Source of the DNA: JANLQB01 sp043735935
Lineage (GTDB): Bacteria > Verrucomicrobiota > Verrucomicrobiia > Chthoniobacterales > Chthoniobacteraceae
NCBI GenBank assembly: GCA_043735935.1
Contig: JAYTDO010000366.1
Location: 1-14,230 of the forward strand
Direction: 5' to 3'
DNA: 14,230 nt
Part shown: positions 7,435 to 13,032 of the stretch, piece by piece
How positions within the stretch are numbered: position 1 is the stretch's first letter
Layout of the letters: each line of letters opens with the position of its first letter
Translations under genes and position numbers: made by a program
Notes under the pieces: model-generated
What the model was told of the DNA's origin: nothing
Database searches by the model: none
The model's input: the letters and a program-made list of their open reading frames with translations, nothing else

Positions 7435-7734
7435 CGCGTTCGAAAAAAGCGTCTCCTTGCGACCGGGGGGAGACTCGGGGTTTAAAAAAAGACTCTCCGT
7501 ATGATCGGAGGGAGACTCCGCGTTTGAAAAAAGAGACTCCTTGTGATCGGAGGGAGACTCGGGGTTCAAAAAAGGACTCTTCGTATGACCGGAGGGAGAC
7601 TCCGTGACGGAAAAAGGGTTCTCCGTGCGAGCCGGGGGAGTCTCCCTGACGGAAAAAAGGTTCTCCGTGCGAGCCGGGGGAGTCTCCCTGACGGAAAAAG
7701 GGTTCTCCTTGCGAGCCGGGGGAGACTCCCTGAC
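7435..7734. repeat. Tandem array of seven 42-bp units plus a partial eighth
   Basis: Units begin at 7435, 7477, 7519, 7561, 7603, 7645 and 7687, each exactly 42 bases, and a truncated copy starts at 7729. Every unit has a 5-7 base A-run near its start and ends in GAGACTC or GAGTCTC. Units 1-4 alternate (cgcg..cttg and gggg..cgtat types), which gives an 84-bp higher-order period. Units 5-7 form a more uniform second subfamily beginning cgtgacgg or cctgacgg. A GAGTCTC ends at 7392, exactly 42 bases before unit 1, so 7393-7434 may be a decayed copy. Because 42 is a multiple of 3 and no stops occur, several frames stay open through the array; I do not treat these as genes. The array fills the gap between the regulator and the TIM-barrel gene. 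There are no spacers, so it is not a CRISPR. Confidence 0.95.
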
Positions 7735-7758
7735 GGGGAAAACCGGGCGTTTTTCCCC
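7735..7758. terminator. Strong hairpin closing the 42-bp array (possible terminator)
   Basis: GGGGAAAA at 7735-7742 pairs perfectly with TTTTCCCC at 7751-7758 around an 8-base GC-rich loop. It lies about 40 bases downstream of the TIM-barrel gene's stop on the minus strand and may stop that transcript, or protect the array from it. No T-run follows the stem on either strand, so the assignment is tentative. The stem is close to symmetric and could act in both directions. The truncated eighth repeat unit runs straight into it. Confidence 0.4.
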
Positions 7759-7798
7759 TAAAGACGCCGCCGACTCACCGCCGACGTGGGGCGCCGGG

Positions 7799-8734
7799 TC
7801 AGGCGAGGGCTTTGCGGCAGAAGTCGATCGTGCGCGCGAGCTCGGTCATGCGGTCGGAGCCGGCGGGGACTTTGTACTCAAACTCGATCGTGGCCTGGAT
7901 GTTCCACTTTTGATCGCGGAGCAGGCGGAGGACTTCGGCGAGCGGCGTGTCGCCTTCGCCGAAGGGGGTGTTCGGGCCGTTGTTGAATTTGCGATCCTTC
8001 ATATGCACGTGCGTGACGCGGTCGTGATGTTTTTGGATGAAGGGGACGGGGGACGTGTTGTTGCCGGCGACGAAATGGCCGAGGTCCACGTTGGCGCCGT
8101 TGAATTTGGCGAGCGCGAAGGCGGCTTCCCAATGCTCGGGAGTGGTCGTGGCATGGCCGTGGTAGCCGACCATAAACTGGTGTTTGTCGGCGAACTGGCC
8201 GACGCGTTTGAGCTCGGATTCGGTGTGGGAAATCTCGGTGGAGATGGCGCGTCCGCCGAGGGCCTTGGCGAGGGCGAAGGCGTAGTCGATTTCGCCGTCG
8301 GTCATTTTGAAGATGCCGTCCACTTTCACGATCTCGATGAGCACGCCGGCGGCCTCATACTTGGCGCGGAATTCCTTCACGCGATCCATGGAGACGGACT
8401 TGCGCCAGTCGCTGAGTTGCTGGGCGTTTTCGGGTTTGCTTTTCGCCGCGTCGAAGGCGGGGATGCCGAGGAAGGTTTCGACGGGTTGGGTGCGAAGTTC
8501 GACGCCGCTGATGCCGAGCTGGACGCAGTTCTTGAGGATGTCGTCGCCGCTCATGAGCCCGTTGGCAAAGCTGTAGGGGACGTTGAGGCCGATTTGGACG
8601 CCGGCGATTTTGGAGTTGGGTTTGGCCTGCGTTTGCTCGGCGCCGAGTCGGCTGACGGTGGAAAGGAAGGCGGCTCCGGGCAGCGCGGCGAGGGCGAGCT
8701 TGGCGAAGTCACGGCGGGAGTGGTGCGGGATCAT
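7799..8734 (-). CDS. Tat-exported xylose isomerase-like TIM-barrel protein
   Basis: A 311-residue protein of the sugar phosphate isomerase/epimerase (xylose isomerase-like TIM barrel, AP_endonuc_2) family. The N-terminus HHSRRDFAKLALAALPGAAFL is a twin-arginine signal (SRRDFAK then a hydrophobic core), so the folded enzyme is sent out of the cytoplasm, as is common in Verrucomicrobia and Planctomycetes. Barrel landmarks are ISGVELRT (75-82), candidate metal ligands in STEISHTESE (165-174), YHGHA (191-195), NVDLGHF (215-221), THVHMKD (241-247) and IEFEY (283-287). The start at 8734 puts the Tat motif five residues in; the longer start at 8764 adds ten residues and looks secondary. Such proteins interconvert or dehydrate oxidised sugars and often sit beside Gfo/Idh dehydrogenases. 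A Gfo/Idh 3' remnant lies 66 bases upstream and an intact one lies beyond it. The substrate is unknown. Confidence 0.93.
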   Translation of the reverse strand: MIPHHSRRDFAKLALAALPGAAFLSTVSRLGAEQTQAKPNSKIAGVQIGLNVPYSFANGLMSGDDILKNCVQLGISGVELRTQPVETFLGIPAFDAAKSKPENAQQLSDWRKSVSMDRVKEFRAKYEAAGVLIEIVKVDGIFKMTDGEIDYAFALAKALGGRAISTEISHTESELKRVGQFADKHQFMVGYHGHATTTPEHWEAAFALAKFNGANVDLGHFVAGNNTSPVPFIQKHHDRVTHVHMKDRKFNNGPNTPFGEGDTPLAEVLRLLRDQKWNIQATIEFEYKVPAGSDRMTELARTIDFCRKALA

Positions 8735-8800
8735 GGTGGAGGTGGGGATGAGGAGACGCGGCATTCCTACGCTTCGCGGAGGCGGGATTCCAGACTTGGT

Positions 8801-8962
8801 TCAGTCGCCGCCGATCTCGCTCAGCCTCACGGGGCGGCGTGCGGCGGTCGCGGTGATGGTGAGGGCGGGCGGGATCAGAGCAGTTGATGTTGCTTCGCAG
8901 GCTGATGCGGTCTCGTGACCATGATCGCCGAGCGTCTGCCGTGCAGGCTTGCATCCGGCCTG
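8801..8962 (-). pseudogene. 3' remnant of a Gfo/Idh/MocA-type gene
   Basis: On the minus strand the frame ending at the TGA of 8801-8803 reads ...ALTITATAARRPVRLSEIGGD and stays open back to 8962. Its last residues match the end of the intact oxidoreductase downstream in the window (RRPVKLSEIASA), and the DNA is 26 of 27 identical between 8813-8839 and 9400-9426. Only about 54 codons remain, with no start and no Rossmann domain, so this is the C-terminal stump of a lost gene or a duplicated gene end. It sits 66 bases upstream of the TIM-barrel start, which suggests a former dehydrogenase-isomerase operon. The upstream side is cut by the hairpin-chain element. Confidence 0.55.
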
Positions 8963-8969
8963 TCATGGA

Positions 8970-9160
8970 GGGCCAAAGGCCCGGGCAAATGCCAGCCCAG
9001 GGCAACGCCCTGGGTCTCGCGCACCGAAAGAGTCCAGCCCTGAAAGGGCGGCGCAAATTGGGGCGCCCTTTCAGGGCTTGGATGATTCTTGTCCGTTTAC
9101 CCAGGGCGTTGCCCTGGGCTGGCTTGTCTTCGCACCGTTGGTGCTCCCGGGCTCGCCGGG
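8970..9160. repeat. Hairpin-chain inverted-repeat element
   Basis: About 190 bases holding seven consecutive small hairpins, six of them with three-base loops: 8970-8982 (GGGCC/AAA), 8996-9014 (CCCAGGGC/AAC), 9037-9049 (GCCCT/GAA), 9065-9077 (GCCCT/TTC), 9100-9118 (CCCAGGGC/GTT), 9132-9144 (GCACC/GTT) and 9146-9160 (CCCGG/GCTCG). Hairpins 2 and 5 lie in perfect 25-base inverted arms (8991-9015 and 9099-9123). Hairpins 3 and 4 lie in perfect 15-base inverted arms (9036-9050 and 9064-9078). The whole is a nested palindrome that could also fold as one cruciform. There is no transposase. From memory, similar 'CCCAGGGCGTTGCCCTGGG' sequences recur between genes in Planctomycetes and Verrucomicrobia and are mis-annotated as short proteins; I could not check this. 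It lies between two gene remnants. Confidence 0.8.
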
Positions 9161-9165
9161 TCTTG

Positions 9166-9319
9166 TCACGAAACCGGATGAGCACGCCTCCGAAACATCT
9201 CCACGAACTGCGGGAGGCTCCACCGCTGCAACGCCAGTCCTCCGATGAAGCAGAACTGCCATCCGCGAGCCTGGCAGAAGGTTTGCAGATCGAGAGCGAC
9301 GGCGACCAGGTCGTTTCAT
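9166..9319 (-). pseudogene. Frameshifted remnant of an AbiEii-like nucleotidyltransferase gene
   Basis: On the minus strand the frame 9315-9166 encodes NDLVAVALDLQTFCQARGWQ followed by FCFIGGLALQRW. This is the N-terminal helix and glycine-bearing strand seen in small nucleotidyltransferase-like (AbiEii/DUF1814-type) proteins, where intact members go on with GEPR and a DVD metal motif. The ATG at 9319-9317 is followed by one extra A (9316), which puts it out of frame with this peptide. After RW the reading continues best in another frame (VEPPAVRGDVSEACSSGF), so there is a second shift. Only about 50 codons survive of an expected 180 or more. It ends next to the hairpin-chain element, which may have replaced the rest. 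The family call rests on recall, without a search. I see no gene in 9320-9387. Confidence 0.5.
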
Positions 9320-9387
9320 GCGGGGCGCAGTCTTGCAAACAGGCGCCGCTGCTCCACGAGCGCGGCGCACGCGGTAGCTCGCGAGTT

Positions 9388-10434
9388 CTAAGCGGATGCG
9401 ATCTCGCTCAGCTTCACGGGGCGGCGTTCGGTGGCGGACTTGTCGGCGGCGGCGATGACGCGATGCGTTTGGAAAGCGTCGGCGAAGCTGGTGAGCGGCA
9501 TTTCGTTTCCCGCGTCGAGCGCGTCGAAGAAGGCCTGGAACTGCGTCTGATACGGGTGGTCGCTCACGTCGCCGCTATCGAGCATTTTCATCGAGAGGGA
9601 AGACCAGGCGGCTTTGTTGAGGCCGGCGAGTTTTTGCGAGTGGAACTTGTTGTCGAGGATGGAGCCTTCGCTGCCGACGAGGTGCGTGTGGAAGTAGTAG
9701 GGCTGGAGGCAATCGACGACGGCGGCGCTTTTGCCGACGGCGCCATTGGCGAAGCGCAGGAGCGTCGTCGCGCAGGTGGGGTATTCGTAGGGCGTGAAGG
9801 CGGGGTTTGCGCTCTGCGAGGCGTAGCTGGTGACTTCCTCGACTTCGCTTGCCATGCAGAGGAGCAGGGCATCGAGCGCGTGGCAGCCGGCGGTGAGCAG
9901 GGCGCTGCCGCCGAGTTCCTTCTTTGTATTCCAGCGATACTGGCCGTACCACGGGCCGATGCCGTGGTAATAATCGACCTCGCCGTAGTGGATGTGGCCG
10001 ATGAGCCCGGCGTCGATCGTGGCTTTGGTGGCGAGGAACTGCGAGGAGAAGCGGCACTCGAAACAGACGCACACTTTCACGCCGCTCTCGGCGGCGGCGC
10101 GTTTCATGGCGAGGATGTCGCTCCACTCGATGGCGAGCGGTTTCTCGACGATGATGTGTTTTCCGTTCTTCGCGGCGGCGATGAATTGGGCGGCGTGCTG
10201 GTCCGGGTAGCTCGTGATGTCGACGACGTGGATCGACGGATCGGCGAGCATGGCGGCGAGATCGGTGAAGGCGCGGATCGGCGAGCCGTGCTGCGCGGTG
10301 AGCGCCGCGGAATCGAGCGCGCGGGAGGACCAGACGGCGGTGACTTGCGCGTGGGAGGAGGCGTTGATGGCGGCGATGTGGGCGGTGGCGGCCCAGCCGT
10401 AGCCGATGACGGCGACGTTGTATTTTGTGCTCAT
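9388..10434 (-). CDS. Gfo/Idh/MocA-family NAD(P)-dependent oxidoreductase
   Basis: A 348-residue oxidoreductase. The N-terminal Rossmann fold starts with KYNVAVIGYGWAATAHIAAI (4-23), carrying the GxGxxx dinucleotide loop as GYGWAA. The signature EKPLA at 97-101 holds the conserved lysine of the family. The C-terminal alpha/beta domain has GGSALLTAGCHALDALL (175-191), where His185 is the expected catalytic histidine next to Asp188. The family oxidises or epimerises sugars, inositols and related cyclic polyols. There is no signal peptide if translation starts at the ATG at 10434, which I prefer because it places the Rossmann strand at residue 6; the longer start at 10488 adds 18 unrelated residues. 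Length is normal for the family. The TIM-barrel gene is the next intact gene downstream on the same strand but about 650 bases away, with degenerate DNA between. The substrate is not predictable. Confidence 0.95.
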   Translation of the reverse strand: MSTKYNVAVIGYGWAATAHIAAINASSHAQVTAVWSSRALDSAALTAQHGSPIRAFTDLAAMLADPSIHVVDITSYPDQHAAQFIAAAKNGKHIIVEKPLAIEWSDILAMKRAAAESGVKVCVCFECRFSSQFLATKATIDAGLIGHIHYGEVDYYHGIGPWYGQYRWNTKKELGGSALLTAGCHALDALLLCMASEVEEVTSYASQSANPAFTPYEYPTCATTLLRFANGAVGKSAAVVDCLQPYYFHTHLVGSEGSILDNKFHSQKLAGLNKAAWSSLSMKMLDSGDVSDHPYQTQFQAFFDALDAGNEMPLTSFADAFQTHRVIAAADKSATERRPVKLSEIASA

Positions 10435-10527
10435 GGTGTGAGGAGAAAGGCGGACGGCAGACGAGTATCTGTCGCGTTCCCGGAACACCAGCCGGGATGC
10501 GCCATCCGATGAGGGCTGCGGCGCCGC

Positions 10528-11376
10528 TTACAACATCTGCTCGACGAAGGCCCGGCTTTCAAAGAAAGCGAGGTCGTCGAGGGCTTCGCCGGTGCCGATG
10601 AAACGCGTGGGGATGCCGACTTCGTTTTGAATGGCGATGACGCAGCCGCCTTTGCCGGAGCCGTCGAGTTTGGTGACGATGATGCCGGTGAGCGGGGAGG
10701 CGGCGTGGAATTCCCGGGCTTGATTCAAGGCGTTGCCGCCGGTGGTGGCGTCGACGACGAGGAAGGTCTCGTGTGGTGCCTGCGGGTCGGCGCGCTGGAG
10801 GATGCGTTTCACTTTGGCGAGTTCGCCCATGAGGTTGGTCTTCGTGTGAAGACGGCCCGCGGTGTCGCAGATGAGGAACTCGACGTTGTTCTTTTCGGCG
10901 CGCTGATAGGCGTCGAAGCAGACCGCGGCGGGATCGCCATTGTACTGGCCCTGGACGATGTCGCAGCCGATGCGTTCGGCCCAGATGCCGAGTTGCTCGA
11001 TGGCGGCGGCGCGGAAGGTGTCGGCGGCGGCGAGCATGACGCTGTGGCCTTTGCGTTTGAGGAAGTGCGCGAGCTTGGCGGTGCTGGTGGTTTTGCCGGT
11101 GCCATTGACGCCGACGACGAGGATGACTTTGGTCTTCGACGGGAGCGGTCGGAGGACGGGATTGTCGCGCGGGAGGACTTTGAGGATTTCCTCGCGGGCG
11201 ACGAGGACGACGCTTTCAGCGGTCATCTTTTCCTCGCGGGCCTGGAGCTCCTTCATGATGCGGGACATCATCGGCACGCCGAGGTCGGAGCGGATGAGGA
11301 GTTCTTCGAGTTCCTCCCAGTCCACCGGGCGGCCGGTGAACTTCTGGATCAGCGATTTGAAGAAACCGAAGGCCAT
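10528..11376 (-). CDS. ftsY: Signal recognition particle receptor FtsY
   Basis: A 282-residue SRP-receptor GTPase that docks ribosome-nascent chain-SRP complexes at the inner membrane. The N domain covers about 1-80 and the G domain about 83-282. GTPase motifs are complete: G1 GVNGTGKTTS (89-98), the DTFRAAA segment (119-125), G3 DTAGR (171-175), G4 TKLDGSGKGG (235-244), and the terminal GTGEALDDLAFF (261-272) typical of FtsY. The long acidic A domain found in E. coli FtsY is missing, as in many bacteria; the protein starts with an amphipathic stretch, MAFGFFKSLIQKF, that probably binds membrane lipid. GVNGTGKTT, and not the GxxGxGKTT form of Ffh, supports FtsY. There is a 9-base gap to nusB upstream, and it is last in the housekeeping run. 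A six-pair inverted repeat (10478-10497) lies just downstream but has no T-run. Confidence 0.97.
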   Translation of the reverse strand: MAFGFFKSLIQKFTGRPVDWEELEELLIRSDLGVPMMSRIMKELQAREEKMTAESVVLVAREEILKVLPRDNPVLRPLPSKTKVILVVGVNGTGKTTSTAKLAHFLKRKGHSVMLAAADTFRAAAIEQLGIWAERIGCDIVQGQYNGDPAAVCFDAYQRAEKNNVEFLICDTAGRLHTKTNLMGELAKVKRILQRADPQAPHETFLVVDATTGGNALNQAREFHAASPLTGIIVTKLDGSGKGGCVIAIQNEVGIPTRFIGTGEALDDLAFFESRAFVEQML

Positions 11377-11385
11377 CGCGGACGC

Positions 11386-11841
11386 TTAGATCTGCGGGGC
11401 GGAGGGTGCGCGCGAGGGGCGTTTGAGCTCGCCGCGGACGCGGTCGAGGATGCCGTTGACGAAGCGCCCGCTTTCGTCGCCGCCGAAGCGTTTGGCGATG
11501 TCGATGGCTTCGTTGATGGAGACGACGGGCGGGATTTCCGGGCAGTGGAGCATCTCGTAAATGGCGAGGCGCAGGATGTTGCGGTCGACCGTGGCGATGC
11601 GGTGGAGTTCGTAGTTGGCGGCGAACCGGGTGATCTTCGCGTCGATCTCCGGGAGGTGGGCGGTGATGCCTTTGACAAGCTCCTCGGTGTAAGTGCGGAC
11701 CTTGGCGGGCGTGTCCGCATTTCCCTGGCCGGTGCGGATGGACCAGAAGACGGTGAGGGACTCGTCAACGGGACGCCGGTTCACGTCGAACTGATAGAGG
11801 AACTGCACCGCGGCTTCGCGGCCTTCGCGTCGTTTGCCCAT
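11386..11841 (-). CDS. nusB: Transcription antitermination factor NusB
   Basis: A 151-residue all-helical RNA-binding protein. NusB binds boxA RNA with S10 (NusE) in rRNA antitermination complexes. The start MGKRREGREAAVQFLYQFD is the family's Arg-rich first helix. The middle has VDRNILRLAIYEML and then PPVVSINEAIDIAKRFGGDESGRFVNGILDRV, the most conserved NusB block, complete here. The length fits the usual 135-160. A basic and proline-rich tail of about 15 residues, KRPSRAPSAPQI, is extra. The gene starts 6 bases after the ribH stop and ends 9 bases before ftsY, so the three are probably cotranscribed. ribH-nusB neighbourhood is widespread in bacteria. No Shine-Dalgarno precedes the ATG. Confidence 0.97.
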   Translation of the reverse strand: MGKRREGREAAVQFLYQFDVNRRPVDESLTVFWSIRTGQGNADTPAKVRTYTEELVKGITAHLPEIDAKITRFAANYELHRIATVDRNILRLAIYEMLHCPEIPPVVSINEAIDIAKRFGGDESGRFVNGILDRVRGELKRPSRAPSAPQI

Positions 11842-11847
11842 GGTCGG

Positions 11848-12324
11848 TTAGCGACGGCCGAAGTCGGCCATGACGTGGGCCATGCGTGCGGCGACGCGGG
11901 CTGCTTCGGTGCCGCGGTTGATTTCCTTTTCGAGGCAACGCTGCCGCGCCTGGTTTTCGTCCTGCACCAGTAGGACTTCGTGGATGACGGGCAGCCGCGA
12001 GTGAAGAGAGATCCGTTGCAGCGAATCGGTGATCGTGGAGGCGATCAGGTCCGCGTGGGCTGTGGCCCCGCGAATGATGACGCCAAGAGCGATGATGGCG
12101 TCGATGCCGCCACGCTCGGCGACTTCCTGGACGACGAGCGGGATCTCGAAAGCGCCGGGGACCTCGTAGACTTTCACGGTCGTTCCCGTGGCGATGGCTT
12201 CCAGTTCGTGTTTGGCGTGTTCCACGAGGCCTTGGACGAATTCCGGGTGGTATTGGCTGGCGACGATCGCAAAGGTGCGTCGTGGGCCGGACTGGCGTGG
12301 ACGGGATGGGATGAAGTTTGCCAT
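11848..12324 (-). CDS. ribH: 6,7-dimethyl-8-ribityllumazine synthase
   Basis: A 158-residue lumazine synthase, the penultimate step of riboflavin synthesis; it condenses 5-amino-6-ribitylaminouracil with 3,4-dihydroxy-2-butanone 4-phosphate and usually forms shells of 5 to 60 subunits. Motifs are IVASQYHPEFVQGL (20-33), where most enzymes have a Phe or Trp stacking residue in the FN region, EVPGAFEIPL (54-63), and GVIIRGATAHADLI (81-94) with the catalytic His90. The segment HEVLLVQDENQARQR replaces the usual 'GVLTTDTxEQAxxR', so the phosphate-side loop is divergent, although the last Arg is retained. The start at 12324 gives the normal length; an upstream in-frame ATG at 12363 would add 13 residues. 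It is followed by nusB after 6 bases. The 75-base gap to the MiaE-like gene upstream may hold a promoter, but I see no clear boxes. Confidence 0.95.
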   Translation of the reverse strand: MANFIPSRPRQSGPRRTFAIVASQYHPEFVQGLVEHAKHELEAIATGTTVKVYEVPGAFEIPLVVQEVAERGGIDAIIALGVIIRGATAHADLIASTITDSLQRISLHSRLPVIHEVLLVQDENQARQRCLEKEINRGTEAARVAARMAHVMADFGRR

Positions 12325-12399
12325 GGCGGGCGACGAGGGTAACGCGAACGCCAGAGCGCGCAACTAGTATCCGGTCGCTGGAGCGGCGATGGGGAGCCG

Positions 12400-12972
12400 C
12401 TAGTGCAGCATCGCCCGCGGATTCGGCTCGACGATGAGGCGGGCATCGAGATCGAGGAAGAAGTCGAGGCGGCGTTCTGCTTCCGCGAGGTCGATGTGGC
12501 GCGCCATGATGAGGTAGGTGGCGTAGTGGTTGCCTTCGCTCTCGACGAGGCTCGCGTAGAAGTCGGCAAGGATCGGGTCGAGGTCGCGCACGCCGGCGGC
12601 GAGGATCTGGAATTTCTCGCAACTCCGGCCTTCGATGAGGGCGAGCACGATGAGGTGATCGATGACCTGTTCGCGGCGGCCTTTGCGGACCTGGCTCATC
12701 ATGCCGCCGATCCACGGGCTGCGGGCCGGGCTGGTGAAAGGGATGCCGCGCTGCCGGAGAAGCTGGATGACGAGCTCGAAGTGCTGAAGCTCCTCGATGG
12801 CGATGGCGTTGAGCTCGCTGACGCGATCGTGGAGCTCGACGTATTTTTCGAGGTTGAGCGCGGAGCTGGCGGCTTTGCGCTCGAGGTGCGCGTGGTCGAT
12901 GAGGACGGACGGGAGGTCGGCTCGGATTTTGTCGAGCCATCCATCGGGCAAAGGTGCGCGCCAGAGAAGCAT
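12400..12972 (-). CDS. miaE: MiaE-like tRNA hydroxylase (ferritin-like diiron protein)
   Basis: A 190-residue ferritin-like four-helix diiron protein matching MiaE, the oxygen-dependent tRNA-(2-methylthio-N6-isopentenyl-adenosine-37) hydroxylase. Ligands appear in the expected order: Glu31 in LIDHAHLERKAASSALNL (24-41), Glu61 and His64 in the ExxH of IEELQHFE (59-66), Glu114 in LIEGRSCEKF (112-121), and Glu146 and His149 in the second ExxH, SEGNHY. The stretch ERKAASSAL and 'EGRSCEKF' are close to MiaE ('CERKAAS', 'EARSCERF'), which separates it from bacterioferritin. The length is slightly short against MiaE proteins near 200 residues. It lies between tmk and ribH on the same strand, within the housekeeping run. 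If MiaE is functional, MiaA and MiaB should be encoded elsewhere. A tiny 18-codon frame lies between tmk and this gene. No Shine-Dalgarno is seen. Confidence 0.88.
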   Translation of the reverse strand: MLLWRAPLPDGWLDKIRADLPSVLIDHAHLERKAASSALNLEKYVELHDRVSELNAIAIEELQHFELVIQLLRQRGIPFTSPARSPWIGGMMSQVRKGRREQVIDHLIVLALIEGRSCEKFQILAAGVRDLDPILADFYASLVESEGNHYATYLIMARHIDLAEAERRLDFFLDLDARLIVEPNPRAMLH

Positions 12973-12975
12973 CGG

Positions 12976-13032
12976 TCAGCGGTCGCGGTAGTTTTCGCCG
13001 ATGGGGAGGAGGACGGGGGCGATCTTTAACAT
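12976..13032 (-). CDS. Possible 18-codon coupled ORF between tmk and miaE
   Basis: On the minus strand, ATG at 13032-13030 overlaps the tmk stop as ATGTTAA and opens an 18-residue frame, MLKIAPVLLPIGENYRDR, ending in TGA at 12978-12976. The miaE ATG follows three bases later. The tight ATG/stop overlap on one side and near contact on the other look like translational coupling, so it may be a tiny protein or a relay leader for miaE. Such overlaps can occur by chance, there is no Shine-Dalgarno, and I recognise no family. Confidence 0.25.
   Translation of the reverse strand: MLKIAPVLLPIGENYRDR

Noticed and set aside
7435..7734. CRISPR array
   Set aside because: The units are directly adjacent with no unique spacers and no cas genes are nearby.
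7604..8887. 427-residue plus-strand frame with a repetitive N-terminus
   Set aside because: It starts in the 42-bp array and continues antisense to the TIM-barrel gene. The 14-residue peptide repeats follow from the 42-base period having no stops in several frames.
10478..10497. Terminator for ftsY (TCCCGG and CCGGGA around an 8-base loop)
   Set aside because: Only six pairs and no T-run on the minus strand; too weak to call.
8884..10512. 542-residue plus-strand open frame
   Set aside because: It is antisense to the clear Gfo/Idh gene and runs through the hairpin element and the remnants; low-complexity Gly/Val/Asp composition marks it as a shadow.
10627..11973. 448-residue plus-strand open frame
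   Set aside because: It is antisense to ftsY, nusB and the end of ribH, all of which have complete family motifs.
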